64,000 nt of DNA from JANQEU01 sp965601455 (GCA_965601455.1 OZ271831.1:1302001-1366000); one strand, 5' to 3'. Counted from the first letter of the stretch, positions 7,116 to 17,355 are shown. The notes: generated from the letters alone by a model not told the origin. Numbers and translations: made by a program.

Positions 7116-9005
7116 ATGATAAGCATAGATGGTCTGAGTTACTATTTGGGTGAACGAGCGTTATTCGAAAACGCATCCCTTTTTATTACTCCGACAGACC
7201 GTATTGGATTGATCGGTTTGAACGGTATGGGTAAATCCACCTTACTGAGGATGATGGTAGGAGACACACAGCCCTCGGAAGGAGGGATATCAAAAAGTAA
7301 GGATACCTCCATCGGGTTTCTCAATCAGGATCTCCTATCGTATGAATCGGATGAATCTATTTTACATGTTGCCATGCAGGCATTTAGTGAGGCCCTTGTG
7401 ATACAGGATCAGATCGATAGAGTGCTCAAGGAAATGGAGTCGGATTATAAAGATGAACTGGTAGACCGGCTAACACGACTTCAGGAAAAATTTGAGGCTC
7501 TCGAGGGATATGTAATTCAATCCAGGGCAGAGGAGATTTTGGAAGGAATTGGCTTTAGTACCCAAGACTTGCAACGACCACTTAGAGAATTCAGTGGAGG
7601 CTGGCGCATGCGAGTCATGCTTGCCAAATTGTTATTGGAAAAACCATCTCTTCTATTGTTGGATGAACCTACCAACCACCTGGACTTGCCCTCAATTCAA
7701 TGGTTGGAGCAATACCTTCAAACGTACGAAGGTGCGTTTATAATCGTTTCACACGATCGCACCTTTCTCAACCGGACGGTTAACAAAGTAGTCGAAGTTT
7801 ATGCGAGGCAGCTTCACGTCTATGAGGGGAATTATGATTTTTACGAAGAAGAAAAGGAACTTCGAAACGAAATTCAACAGAACGCTTACGAGAATCAGCA
7901 ACAGAAAATTAAGCAAACCGAACGCTTTATTACTCGATTTCGGGCTAAATCCACAAAAGCACGTCAGGTTCAGTCCAAAATAAAGATGCTTGATAAGATG
8001 GATAAGGTAGATGCCGTAGTGGATGAAACCATGCAGGTTAATTTCAAATTCAATTTTAGAACCAAGTCAGGGAGACATGTAAAACGATTAGAACAGGTTG
8101 GTAAGGCTTATGGTACCAATATCATATTTGAAGAGACACAGGCACATATCGAAAGAGGGGATAAGATCGCGCTGATAGGGGCAAACGGTAAGGGAAAATC
8201 CACTTTACTCAGAATCATTGATGGGAGTGATACTTTCGAGGGAAAAGTAGAGTCTGGTCACAACGTAACACCTAGCTTCTATGCCCAGCATCAATTGGAA
8301 GCGTTGGATGTCAATGCCGAGATTATCGAAGAACTTAAGCAGCAAGGAACTGGCAAGACAGAGCAAGAATTAAGAAATATTTTAGGCTGCTTTTTATTTA
8401 CCGACGATGACGTATTTAAAAAAATCAAGGTCTTGTCCGGTGGCGAAAAATCAAGGGTTGCCTTGGCAAAGACTTTGATCTCGGAGGCTAATTTTCTCCT
8501 ACTTGATGAACCAACCAATCACCTGGATATGCTTTCAGTTGGTATTTTAGTCCAGGCCCTTGAACAGTATGAAGGTACTTTCATCGTTGTTTCCCATGAC
8601 CGTCATTTTGTGTCTCAGATTGCGAATAAAATATGGTGGATAGAAAATAATCAGATTAAGGAATATCCTGGTACGTACGAAGAATATGAGTGGTGGACAT
8701 CCCGAAGATCAGGTAATGATACAATTGTAAAAAAACCAGAAAAAAAGAAACCTAAGCAACCTAACAAATCCAAACCAAAGTCTAAGTCGTCCAACACTCA
8801 GAAAGAGCTTACTGAACTGGAGAAAAAAATTGAAGCACTTGAGGAAAAAATCAAGGAGTTAGAGCTTCAAATGGCAGATCCGGCGAACCTCAAAGATCTG
8901 GATTTGTTGCATTCTCTTGACAAAGAGTATTCAGCCGCTAAGAATGAATTGAGTAAAAGTGAAACCAGATGGGAGAAGTTGGTCGAGCTTTCTGAGGAGG
9001 ATTAG
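7116..9005 (+). CDS. ABC-F family ATP-binding protein
   Basis: 629 residues from ATG 7116 (MISIDGLSYYLGERALF); a TTG at 7107 is possible but overlaps the likely -7 box. Two ABC domains are present with no membrane helices. Domain 1 has GLNGMGKSTLLRM and signature FSGGWRMRVMLA with LLLLDEPTNHLDLPS. A charged inter-domain linker of the ABC-F type follows (KQTERFITRFRAKSTKARQVQSK). Domain 2 has GANGKGKSTLLRI, LSGGEKSRVALAK and LLLDEPTNHLDMLS. The C-terminus after about 545 is Lys-rich then coiled coil (KKPEKKKPKQPNK, LTELEKKIEALEEKIKEL), as in Uup/YheS-type members. ABC-F proteins act on the ribosome, rescuing or regulating translation. The 3' end overlaps the convergent kinase gene by 4 bases. 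Confidence 0.93.
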   Translation: MISIDGLSYYLGERALFENASLFITPTDRIGLIGLNGMGKSTLLRMMVGDTQPSEGGISKSKDTSIGFLNQDLLSYESDESILHVAMQAFSEALVIQDQIDRVLKEMESDYKDELVDRLTRLQEKFEALEGYVIQSRAEEILEGIGFSTQDLQRPLREFSGGWRMRVMLAKLLLEKPSLLLLDEPTNHLDLPSIQWLEQYLQTYEGAFIIVSHDRTFLNRTVNKVVEVYARQLHVYEGNYDFYEEEKELRNEIQQNAYENQQQKIKQTERFITRFRAKSTKARQVQSKIKMLDKMDKVDAVVDETMQVNFKFNFRTKSGRHVKRLEQVGKAYGTNIIFEETQAHIERGDKIALIGANGKGKSTLLRIIDGSDTFEGKVESGHNVTPSFYAQHQLEALDVNAEIIEELKQQGTGKTEQELRNILGCFLFTDDDVFKKIKVLSGGEKSRVALAKTLISEANFLLLDEPTNHLDMLSVGILVQALEQYEGTFIVVSHDRHFVSQIANKIWWIENNQIKEYPGTYEEYEWWTSRRSGNDTIVKKPEKKKPKQPNKSKPKSKSSNTQKELTELEKKIEALEEKIKELELQMADPANLKDLDLLHSLDKEYSAAKNELSKSETRWEKLVELSEED

Positions 9006-11104
9006 CTAGTGTAGAGCTCGAACGCCTCACTTTTTTTTTCGGGTACGGGAGTTTCCACGGTAAAGCAACTTCCAACCCCTTCCTGGCTATCTGCGTAAAT
9101 CCTTCCTCCATTCTTTGAGACAAACTCATGGCATAATTTTAATCCCAGGCCAGTTCCTTTTTCGTTAGCGGTACCAGGCGTTGAAACTACTTCCAGGCTA
9201 AAGAGCTTGTCTAATGTTTCCTGACTCATTCCTTTACCATTGTCGCATATTTTAACCCAAACTGATTTCTCATCTTGTCCCGCTTTTACTACAATTTCAC
9301 CTCCGGTATGAGTGAATTTTATTGCGTTGGCTAGCAGGTTTCGAATAACTAGCCTAATCATTTCGATGTCAACATAGATCATGTATTTCTCCCTGGAAAT
9401 AAATTTCACTTCGATATTTTTTGACTCAGCCTGCGGAAGAAGTAGCTCAATAGCTTCACAAACTAACATATCCAGTGGGATCAGCTGTTTCTTCACTTTG
9501 GTATTATTAACTTCCCGGACGGCCCAAGTTAGTAGGTTATCAAGCATATTCATTATTTCTGCCAATGACTTATCAAGACTGGTACTTAACTCCTGAAGTT
9601 CCTCACGGGTCAAATGACCTTTTCTGTTTAGTTCCAGTACCCCTTTCAAGGTTCCTAGTGGGTTTTTTAAATCATGAGCGATGATAGCAAAGAGTTTGTT
9701 TTTGAAGTTATTGGCTTTCCTTAGCTGAGTATTCTTAATTTCAAGCTCTTTCGTTTTTTCTTCAAGTTCCTGTTTACGTAAAGTGACTTCCTCAGTTCTA
9801 GAATGGATTCTTTGTTCCAATTCCTTATTCATTCTGGTCTGAAAATCCTCATTTTCTTTCAGTTGCTGTATAAGCAATGTTTGCGTCTCTCGTTTTTCGC
9901 GCTCTACGATTTTAATTCGATTTCCCAGGCCAACGGAGAAGATGAGTAGCTCAGCTAAAATCCCTATTTGTCCATATATCGTATCCTGGTTTTCAAAATA
10001 CACGTTGTCGATTATAGCGGCAATCAGGCCAATACAAAGAAGCAAGGAACCAATTGCAGCATACCTGGCAATAGTGTTTCTGCTGAGTAAAAGCCTAACG
10101 GGGAAAGTAAGGTGCAACAGAAAGAATACAGGAGCGATAATTTTCAGAATGTTGTCCATAACCTTGTACTCCTGAGGATATATAATTAGGAATGCACTGC
10201 TACATGCACCGATAATGTATAATGAAGGAAGTAGGCGAACTACTAACCGATCCAATTGGGGGAATAACACTTTTGTGTTTACAAATTTTCTAAGAAATAG
10301 GGCATATGAACACCAGCTAACTATTGCCGCACTGGAAAATATTAAGGGCAAATAACTGGTGTTGAACAGGAAAAATTGATAGCCGTGAAGTATTATGGAA
10401 AATATCGAGAACCCAATCATATAAACAGAGTAGTACAAGAAGGTTCGATCACGTGTTTGTAAGAATAGAATCAGGTTATAGAAGAACAAGAATAAAATGA
10501 CACCTTGGAAAACTGCCTGGAAGAAATCCCGTGATTTTATCTGCTCATGGAAGGAATACTCACTATGGAGTACGGCAGAAAAGGATGGATTATAACCTTC
10601 AACAGGAATGTTCTTAATCAATAAAAGGCTGGTACTTTGTGCGGGTAAAGTAAATCGAATATTGGGATTGTGTGTGTATGGAATGTCTTTAGGAAGAGGC
10701 TTTAGAAAATGACCCCCTCTCATAGTTTGAATGATCAGGTTGTCCTGAAATAAATACCCATAAAGATCGCCAGCTTCAAAATCATTTGAGACCTGCACGA
10801 CCAGTGAGATGTCGTTGCCGGTGTTATTCTGAAATTCAACTTTTCCCCACAATGTCTTTTCAGGGTATAATGTCTTTTTGTCTAATTTCTCAAAGAGTCC
10901 GTTTTCTCCGTTAATATCGGAGATACCGATTTTATTGTCACCACCGTAGACGTAGAGGTATTGTGATATGTCTTGTGGAAATGTTGAGTTTCTCTCGATT
11001 TTAAGGGCGTCCTGTGACCATCCAGGAATAGTATGAATAAGAAAAACGAAGAATAAAGCACAAGAAGTGCAAGAGATGTGTAGCTGCGAGTATGTATTGC
11101 CCAT
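9002..11104 (-). CDS. 7TMR-DISM sensor histidine kinase
   Basis: 700 residues. A signal peptide or first helix ends near GWSQ (residue 30). A periplasmic 7TMR-DISMED2-like beta domain follows (about 35-190: TLWGKVEFQNNTGNDISLVVQV, split here by strands). Seven membrane helices span about 195-395. A coiled-coil linker (LEEKTKELEIKNTQLRKAN) leads to a HisKA domain with phospho-acceptor His in FAIIAHDLKNPLGTL. The HATPase has N box LLANAIKFTHTGG, G1 DNGKGM and G2 GTGLGLKL. It is an orthodox transmembrane kinase; DISMED2 domains are thought to bind carbohydrates. No response regulator is adjacent, so the partner is unknown. Confidence 0.92.
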   Translation of the reverse strand: MGNTYSQLHISCTSCALFFVFLIHTIPGWSQDALKIERNSTFPQDISQYLYVYGGDNKIGISDINGENGLFEKLDKKTLYPEKTLWGKVEFQNNTGNDISLVVQVSNDFEAGDLYGYLFQDNLIIQTMRGGHFLKPLPKDIPYTHNPNIRFTLPAQSTSLLLIKNIPVEGYNPSFSAVLHSEYSFHEQIKSRDFFQAVFQGVILFLFFYNLILFLQTRDRTFLYYSVYMIGFSIFSIILHGYQFFLFNTSYLPLIFSSAAIVSWCSYALFLRKFVNTKVLFPQLDRLVVRLLPSLYIIGACSSAFLIIYPQEYKVMDNILKIIAPVFFLLHLTFPVRLLLSRNTIARYAAIGSLLLCIGLIAAIIDNVYFENQDTIYGQIGILAELLIFSVGLGNRIKIVEREKRETQTLLIQQLKENEDFQTRMNKELEQRIHSRTEEVTLRKQELEEKTKELEIKNTQLRKANNFKNKLFAIIAHDLKNPLGTLKGVLELNRKGHLTREELQELSTSLDKSLAEIMNMLDNLLTWAVREVNNTKVKKQLIPLDMLVCEAIELLLPQAESKNIEVKFISREKYMIYVDIEMIRLVIRNLLANAIKFTHTGGEIVVKAGQDEKSVWVKICDNGKGMSQETLDKLFSLEVVSTPGTANEKGTGLGLKLCHEFVSKNGGRIYADSQEGVGSCFTVETPVPEKKSEAFELYTS

Positions 11105-11550
11105 GTCTGAATGTAGATTTTACATCCGGTTAGTTGCCGGTAGCATGAGCGGAGAAAATTGCTGACAGGACTTTTATCCTGTACCAATGGTAAAAGAAGT
11201 GAATATGATTCTATTCTCCAAAAAATAATAAAAATACTTGATTAAGTGCAAATAAGTATTTCTCAAGAATTCTTACCGATAAGATCAATAATGCATTGGT
11301 AGGGGAAAATATGCAGTTCAAAAACAAAAAAGGTAATTCATAAACAGGCACAAGGATCTATCCACAACAGTAAGTAGATTAATGGTTCAAAAACTCATTA
11401 CACCTATGCTCATTGATCAAGATCTATTGTCCAGTTATGAATACAATTTCATATCGCTTCGATGGCACCATTTGCTATTTCCAATCAGTTATGCTTTAGG
11501 TAACTTACCTCTCAATTTTTCACAAACGGAAGTCGGTTAATTTTAAGTAG
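11105..11550. other. Intergenic region between divergent kinase genes
   Basis: This 446-base AT-rich stretch separates two divergently transcribed kinase genes. I see no convincing ORF, RNA gene, IS end or matched promoter pair. A 10-base palindrome AAGAATTCTT occurs near 11265-11275, without other support. The length suggests it holds promoters for both genes. Confidence 0.5.
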
Positions 11551-13776
11551 ATGCTACCGCAATTAAGCGTAAGAAGGTATTATAGATGGGATTCGGGATG
11601 GAAACACACACTAACAGTACTCTTGTACTTTACTCATCTCACCGTATTCAGCCAAAAGGATAGTCTGCTTCTACGTTTGGAAATGGATTTAACCTCAAGG
11701 GAAAGGATTGAGGCACAGATTGGCTTAGCGGATTTAATGAAAGATTTAGATTTCTTCGAGTCGGAGAGATTGGCATTGGAAGCTTTGTCCGAGGCGAGAT
11801 CAGAAAAACTCCTTGAGCTGGAGGGAAGATGTCAAAGAGTTCTTGGGGTTAATTACTGGTTACATGGTCAATATCCAGCGTCTACTGATGCATTGTCCGA
11901 AGCGAGGAGAATTCTGATATCATTGAACATGATCAGTGAATATGCTAAGGCAACTAATACACTCGGCCTGGTCTATTACTATCAGGCTGAATATGATACA
12001 GCAGCCTTCTTTCTCCAGGAAGCTCTTGAAAATCATCAACAGGTAGGTGATACATCTCAGATAGCCCGAGTATCAAATAACTTAGGTCTACTTTATGGGA
12101 CCAGGGGGGACTTTGTAAACTCCACTCATTATTTGATCATGAGTACTCGCTATAAGATCCTTTACACTTCTTTAAGGGACAGGGATGGAATGCATCGTTC
12201 GCAGAAAAGCCTTCAAACAAATAACCTTCTAATTGAGCCCCTTGCTTTGGAGAATTACGAAAAACTGGAAGATGCGAAAGCCTCAAAAGACCAGTTAAAG
12301 CTTGCAGAAACATACTCCAAATTGGGTAAAGTACACCAGATACGAGAACATCAGGATTCAGCAAATTACTACTTTCAACAGTCTTCTGAAATCTATAAAA
12401 AGCTCAACTGGCCCAGGAAATATTTCATCGAACAAAGAGAGATTGCCAGAACTCTCTATCATGCGGAAGAATACTCAAAGGCATTAAGAATTTTTGAGTC
12501 CATTGAAAATGGTCTAAAGGAACAGATGGTCCTGGCAACTTACGCAGATGTTTTAGGAAACCTCTATAATCTACACATGAGGTTCCAGAATTTTGCTTTG
12601 GCTAAATCGTATGCCGATAAGGGCTTGAATCAGGCTCGATCCTTGAATCATCGAACAAGTATTTGCCGATTTTTAAGATACCAAGCTTTGGTTTCTTTTA
12701 AAATGAATAAACCGGATGACGGACTGGAATATCTAAAAAGTAGTTATGAGCTTGCCCAAAATACAGGTTCGTTTTCGCAATTGCGCGAATCCGCCAATCA
12801 ACTCTATCAGTTTTATAGTCAAAAAGGAGATGCCGAATCTGCGTTACAGTTTCACGAGGAAGTCGTGCGGATGGATAAGCGTATGAATGAAGCTGAATCT
12901 CGCCGACAGGTGTTGGAGTTCCAGATTAAAAGTGAATTGGAGGACAGAAAAAACACGATAGATCGCTTGAATCAGGAGAAGGAGAATAATGCTAGTTTAA
13001 TTCAATTTCAGCAATTGGTGTTGGTGCTCGTCGCTTTGTTATTGGTACTCTTGATCATCTCCTTCTTATTACTGTATAGTCGATACAAGAAGATCAAACT
13101 CCTCAAGCAAAATATCTCTGATCAAAACAGATTACTTAATGCCCGAAATAAGGAGAACGAGACGTTAGTAAATGAAATTCATCATCGGGTTAAGAACAAT
13201 CTTCAGATGATCGGTAGCTTATTGAATATGCAAAACAGGCGTATTACCAGTCCTGAGGGAAAAGAAATGCTTAATCTGACCCGTAGCCGTATACAGTCCA
13301 TTGGACTTGTGCATGAGCACCTTTTTAAATATGAGCGCTATTCTAAGATTAGTTTAAAGCCCTACATTGAAAACCTGACCGAGATGGTATTGGATTCTTC
13401 ATCAGTTCCAGTTGAGCTTAGTTTGGAAGTTGATGATTTTGAGGTCGATATAGAAACGGCAATTCCTTTGGCATTGATACTGAACGAACTACTAACTAAT
13501 TCTCAAAAGTACGGGGTGAATACATCCTTAAAACTGGAAATGAAAGTGATTGCGATAGCGGTATCCAATGAGTTTATTCTTCAGGTTATTGACAATGGTC
13601 CAGGTTGTGAAGATTTTAAAAAAGGTTTTGGCTGGACCATTATTCAAACATTTCTGGGCGGGTTAAATGGCGCTTCGACCGTAGACCCCACGAACGGAAT
13701 GGACGTAACCATTCGTATACCTTTAAAAGAGATCAGAATCGATAATTCAGGACCGCCGGAGCAGATTTTAGCGTAA
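11551..13776 (+). CDS. TPR-repeat sensor histidine kinase (HisKA_2 type)
   Basis: 741 residues with an N-terminal leader (TLTVLLYFTHLTVFSQ). Tandem TPR helices fill about 40-440 (NTLGLVYYYQAEYDTAAFFL, SNNLGLLYGTRGDFVNS). A single membrane helix lies near 490-512 (LVLVLVALLLVLLIISFLL), followed by a cytoplasmic HisKA_2 core with EIHHRVKNNLQMIGSLLNM, the N box LILNELLTNSQKYG and the short lid DNGPGCEDFKKGFGW. This family transfers phosphate to stand-alone regulators and usually lacks a classical G2 loop. It heads a four-gene operon: its TAA overlaps the hydrolase ATG (TAATG). The likely regulator partner is the LytTR protein at 16518. Confidence 0.92.
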   Translation: MLPQLSVRRYYRWDSGWKHTLTVLLYFTHLTVFSQKDSLLLRLEMDLTSRERIEAQIGLADLMKDLDFFESERLALEALSEARSEKLLELEGRCQRVLGVNYWLHGQYPASTDALSEARRILISLNMISEYAKATNTLGLVYYYQAEYDTAAFFLQEALENHQQVGDTSQIARVSNNLGLLYGTRGDFVNSTHYLIMSTRYKILYTSLRDRDGMHRSQKSLQTNNLLIEPLALENYEKLEDAKASKDQLKLAETYSKLGKVHQIREHQDSANYYFQQSSEIYKKLNWPRKYFIEQREIARTLYHAEEYSKALRIFESIENGLKEQMVLATYADVLGNLYNLHMRFQNFALAKSYADKGLNQARSLNHRTSICRFLRYQALVSFKMNKPDDGLEYLKSSYELAQNTGSFSQLRESANQLYQFYSQKGDAESALQFHEEVVRMDKRMNEAESRRQVLEFQIKSELEDRKNTIDRLNQEKENNASLIQFQQLVLVLVALLLVLLIISFLLLYSRYKKIKLLKQNISDQNRLLNARNKENETLVNEIHHRVKNNLQMIGSLLNMQNRRITSPEGKEMLNLTRSRIQSIGLVHEHLFKYERYSKISLKPYIENLTEMVLDSSSVPVELSLEVDDFEVDIETAIPLALILNELLTNSQKYGVNTSLKLEMKVIAIAVSNEFILQVIDNGPGCEDFKKGFGWTIIQTFLGGLNGASTVDPTNGMDVTIRIPLKEIRIDNSGPPEQILA

Positions 13777-14771
13777 TGCCCTTTTACCCAAATATCAGTG
13801 GATCTCATATTGGACCAGGTTGGCCGGCCTATGTTAAAAGACCTTTTTATCTTGTGAATAGGCATTGGGAGACGATAATACCCTCAGTTTTCTTTAAATC
13901 ACCACCTGTCAACTATCAGCGAGAAGAATTTACGCTAAGCGATGATGATTTTATTGACATTGACTGGATTCGACAAGGGTCTGAGACGTTAGTTATACTT
14001 TCTCATGGACTGGAAGGAAGCACAGATCGATATTATATAAAACGGAGTGCTGCTTACTTCAGAGACTTGAATTACGATGTCCTGGCTTGGAATAATCGAG
14101 GGTGTAGTGGAAGGATGAATAGGAAACTCAAGTTTTATCATCATGGCGATGTTGATGATATTTCTCAAGTTGTCGAGCACGCCTTGTCGTTTAGTTACAA
14201 GAAGGTTTTTCTGGTGGGTTTCTCCATGGGCGGAAGCCACGTCAGTAAATATCTATGCACGGCTGCAAGCAAGGATAGTCGACTACTTGGGGGTATCGCT
14301 TTTTCCGTTTCCAGCGACATGCGTGATAGTACGAAGGAGTTGGCTCGGTCTGTCAATAATGTCTACCGCGAAAGATTCCTGAAAAAGATCAAATCCAAGG
14401 CGAAGAAGATGAAGGTTCTCTTTCCAGAGGATTTACCATCGGGAATTGATGATATAGACAACTTCCCGGATTTTCACAGAGCCATTACTGTACCAGTCAA
14501 TAATTTCCGGGATGTTGATGAGTTTTTTTACCAGGCATCACCCAACAACTTCCTTAATTCTCTTGGAAAACCTTTGCTGATGGTAAATGCATTGAACGAT
14601 CCAATATTAGGTCCAAAATGCTATCCTGAAGACCAGGCTCGGACCAGTGAACAGTTTTCACTATATACACCCAAGTATGGAGGTCATCTTGGATTTAATT
14701 TTCCTAAACGGCCATTTAGTTACATGGAACTTATCGCAGGAGCGTTCCTTACTCATCTTGTTTCCGAATGA
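13776..14771 (+). CDS. Alpha/beta hydrolase, YheT-like
   Basis: 331 residues. The fold is shown by LVILSHGLEGSTDRYYIKR (oxyanion HG region near 70), VLAWNNRGCSGRMNR, the nucleophile elbow LVGFSMGGSHVSKY (GxSxG) and the late catalytic His in YGGHLGFN. LLMVNALNDPILG carries the acid residue. This matches the YheT/UPF0017 family of putative esterases, about 320-340 residues. It is wedged between two kinase genes, overlapping the first by TAATG and the second by ATGA, so its expression is tied to them. A role in signal turnover or lipid-derived signalling is only a guess; it has no signal peptide and is likely cytoplasmic. Confidence 0.88.
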   Translation: MPFYPNISGSHIGPGWPAYVKRPFYLVNRHWETIIPSVFFKSPPVNYQREEFTLSDDDFIDIDWIRQGSETLVILSHGLEGSTDRYYIKRSAAYFRDLNYDVLAWNNRGCSGRMNRKLKFYHHGDVDDISQVVEHALSFSYKKVFLVGFSMGGSHVSKYLCTAASKDSRLLGGIAFSVSSDMRDSTKELARSVNNVYRERFLKKIKSKAKKMKVLFPEDLPSGIDDIDNFPDFHRAITVPVNNFRDVDEFFYQASPNNFLNSLGKPLLMVNALNDPILGPKCYPEDQARTSEQFSLYTPKYGGHLGFNFPKRPFSYMELIAGAFLTHLVSE

Positions 14772-16549
14772 GCCTTTCGGTTCATTTATTCGCAGCTCTT
14801 TTATTGCTGCCCGTTGAATTGACGGATATCCTTTACCGTGAAACCGGCACCGATGACTATGCTGAATTGTTGGAAGACTTTGATCCGGAAATCGGATCGA
14901 GCTATGAGGTGCAGGTAACCATACAGGTAACTGAGCCGGGTATTTATTACCTAGTGGCAGGTAATTCGTATATGAAGGCGGTTAGGTTTTTTGATTCAAA
15001 CGGTTTGCTTCTTACGGAAGGTAATGCTGTGAAATTGAATTTATATCCCGGTACTTATCAATACACCCTCTGGTATCCATTCCATGATGAAAAGAGTTCC
15101 AATGGAATTGGAATCACCTGGGAGACAGAAGGTGAGTATTTAAGCCGGATTTCCTCGATAAGGACCTTTCAATATTCGTTTGCCAGCGTTCTCATTTTTC
15201 TTGTTCTCGTCGCTGGTTTTTTCGTGACAGTTAGCAAGGACCGAGTGTATCTTTTTTATGGATTATATGTTCTTTCGATCCTGGTTTTTTTCACCTATCA
15301 ATATGGATTAATGGGCGACTATATTCCGGTGGTGAATAAGATTTCTCCCAATTGGTTTTGGATATTCTCTGCATCGATTACAGTTTGCTATATATTCTTT
15401 GCGCAGGCGTTTTTACATCTGAAGCAAGAAGATCCATTCTGCTATCGAGTAACAATATTTGGCTTATACTTTATTGCTCTTATTGTTCTGACTGAAATTG
15501 TTTCACAATTGCTTCAATATGATATCCAACACAAGCTTGGATACAAGCTGGTGGTCCTGAGTATACAAATTGTATTAATGATTTTGGTGACGTACAGGAT
15601 TTATAATTTAAAAACAACATTAAGTAAACTGTTCCTATTAGGAGTTATCGTGCTACTAGTAACCACATTAACCGGTCAATACTTTTCCACTTTCCAGAAG
15701 ACGTACGAAACAAATGTTTTTGTACAAAGTGGTTTATTGCTGGAGATTCTTATCCTTTCAATCGGAATTGCTGTTCGTGTAGGTCTTATTCAACGATCAC
15801 GTAATGAAGCTCAATCAAAGTTGATTGAACAGTTGAAATTAAATAAGACCATGCAAGATCAATACATGACTGAACTTGAGCTGGAAGTGAAATCCAGAAC
15901 TCACGAACTCCAGTTGAGGAATAAAGAATATGAAATTCTTCTGAAAGAGATTCACCATAGAGTAAAAAACAACCTACAAATGATTACCAGCCTCCTTAAT
16001 CTTCAGCAGAGGAGATTCAAGGAGGATTATATAAAAGATATTTTAACGGATGCGAGATCTCGGGTTAGATCAATTGGGTTAGTGCACGAACACCTCTATC
16101 GTCACGATGACCTGTCCAATGTTCAGCTGAAATTGTATTTAAGTGAGCTTTTGGAGATTCTATTGAAATCTGTGGGGAGAGATGATGTAACTGTCAAAAT
16201 TGACATCGAGGACCTGGAACGAGATTTTGATTTCTCGGTGCAACTGGGCTTAATATTCAATGAACTCGTGATCAATGCACTGAAACATGGACTGAATAAT
16301 CAACCGAATCCCACTTTATTCATTTCCCTGAAAATGGATAAGAATCAACTGCATCTAATGGTTGGTGATAATGGTAAGGGGACGGATACCATCGATGATG
16401 GCTTCGGATGGTTATTAATCAAATCAATCCTCTCCGGGATAGAAGGTGAATACACAATTCGTACAAACAAGGGTTTACATGTAGACATTTTCATCAAAGA
16501 TCCTATTTTTGAAGGCGATGAAAATATCCGTATTCATTCTGGAGGATAA
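14768..16549 (+). CDS. 7TM sensor histidine kinase (HisKA_2 type)
   Basis: 593 residues starting by ATGA overlap with the hydrolase gene. Residues 1-135 are an extracytoplasmic beta domain after a short leader. Seven membrane helices cover about 140-340 (SFASVLIFLVLVAGFFVTV to LLLEILILSIGIAVRV), in 7TMR-DISM style. A coiled coil precedes the HisKA_2 core: EIHHRVKNNLQMITSLLNL, N box LIFNELVINALKHG, and DNGKGTDTIDDGFGW. It is paralogous in its catalytic half to the kinase at 11551. The response regulator gene begins inside its last 32 bases, so the two are coupled and very probably a cognate pair. Confidence 0.92.
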   Translation: MSLSVHLFAALLLLPVELTDILYRETGTDDYAELLEDFDPEIGSSYEVQVTIQVTEPGIYYLVAGNSYMKAVRFFDSNGLLLTEGNAVKLNLYPGTYQYTLWYPFHDEKSSNGIGITWETEGEYLSRISSIRTFQYSFASVLIFLVLVAGFFVTVSKDRVYLFYGLYVLSILVFFTYQYGLMGDYIPVVNKISPNWFWIFSASITVCYIFFAQAFLHLKQEDPFCYRVTIFGLYFIALIVLTEIVSQLLQYDIQHKLGYKLVVLSIQIVLMILVTYRIYNLKTTLSKLFLLGVIVLLVTTLTGQYFSTFQKTYETNVFVQSGLLLEILILSIGIAVRVGLIQRSRNEAQSKLIEQLKLNKTMQDQYMTELELEVKSRTHELQLRNKEYEILLKEIHHRVKNNLQMITSLLNLQQRRFKEDYIKDILTDARSRVRSIGLVHEHLYRHDDLSNVQLKLYLSELLEILLKSVGRDDVTVKIDIEDLERDFDFSVQLGLIFNELVINALKHGLNNQPNPTLFISLKMDKNQLHLMVGDNGKGTDTIDDGFGWLLIKSILSGIEGEYTIRTNKGLHVDIFIKDPIFEGDENIRIHSGG

Positions 16550-17234
16550 TCCCATCACTGCCCAAGACTTGAAGGAAATACTTGAGAGTCAAAATATTGC
16601 AGTAGTTGGAACAGCATATAGTGTCGAGGAGGCCTTTAAAAAACTTGATGGTGTAAATCCAGATGTTTTCCTTGTTGATATAAAACTAAAGGGTCAGCTT
16701 ACTGGAATTGACTTCGCGGAGAAAATAAAGAGTACCAGAAGAACACCTCTAATTTTCATAACTGCAAACTCCGATTCAGAGACAGTGAAGAAGGCCATAA
16801 CGACTCAACCATCCTCCTTCCTTACGAAGCCCTTCGATGATCAGGATGTAGTCATTGCCGTAGAATTGGCATTTTCAAAGCACAATGAAATTCAAGATTC
16901 AACTATTGGATCGCATAAAGTTCCTAACCATCTGTTCCTGAAAGATGGCAGTCAGTTTGAGAAGGTAGAGTTGAACGATATTCGATACCTGGAGGCGGAA
17001 GGAAGTTATTGCAAAGTATTCACTTCTGAGAAGCAGTTTTTACTCACCAGTAATTTGAATGCATTCTTACAAAACCTTAATGGAAGTTTTGTTCGTATTC
17101 ATCGCTCTTTCGCCGTTAACCCAAACAAGATTACAAAGTTAGATGCGGATCATGTCTTTCTGGAGGGTAAAATGCTACCAATTGGTCGAAGTCATAAGGC
17201 AGATCTCAAAGATATTTTCGTCAGATTCAGCTAA
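16518..17234 (+). CDS. LytTR response regulator
   Basis: 238 residues from ATG 16518 (MKISVFILEDNPITAQ); a TTG 9 bases earlier gives no better fit. The receiver domain (1-120) has the acidic pocket LEDN, phospho-acceptor Asp in FLVDIKLKG, Thr in FITAN and Lys in SFLTKPFD. The LytTR domain (about 138-238) shows LNDIRYLEAEGSYCKVF, FVRIHRSFAVNPNKI and LPIGRSHKADL. It is the last gene of the kinase-hydrolase-kinase operon and is followed by an intrinsic terminator at 17356-17381. Targets are unknown. Confidence 0.92.
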   Translation: MKISVFILEDNPITAQDLKEILESQNIAVVGTAYSVEEAFKKLDGVNPDVFLVDIKLKGQLTGIDFAEKIKSTRRTPLIFITANSDSETVKKAITTQPSSFLTKPFDDQDVVIAVELAFSKHNEIQDSTIGSHKVPNHLFLKDGSQFEKVELNDIRYLEAEGSYCKVFTSEKQFLLTSNLNAFLQNLNGSFVRIHRSFAVNPNKITKLDADHVFLEGKMLPIGRSHKADLKDIFVRFS

Positions 17235-17355
17235 TAAATCGACGGTCACAAAGAATTTCGTGCATTCGCAAAAAATGTCATTAATCGGATAGGATTTTTC
17301 ATAACTTGATAGTGACATCAAAATGTCCTTTTAAAACCTTCCATAGCAACTGAAG

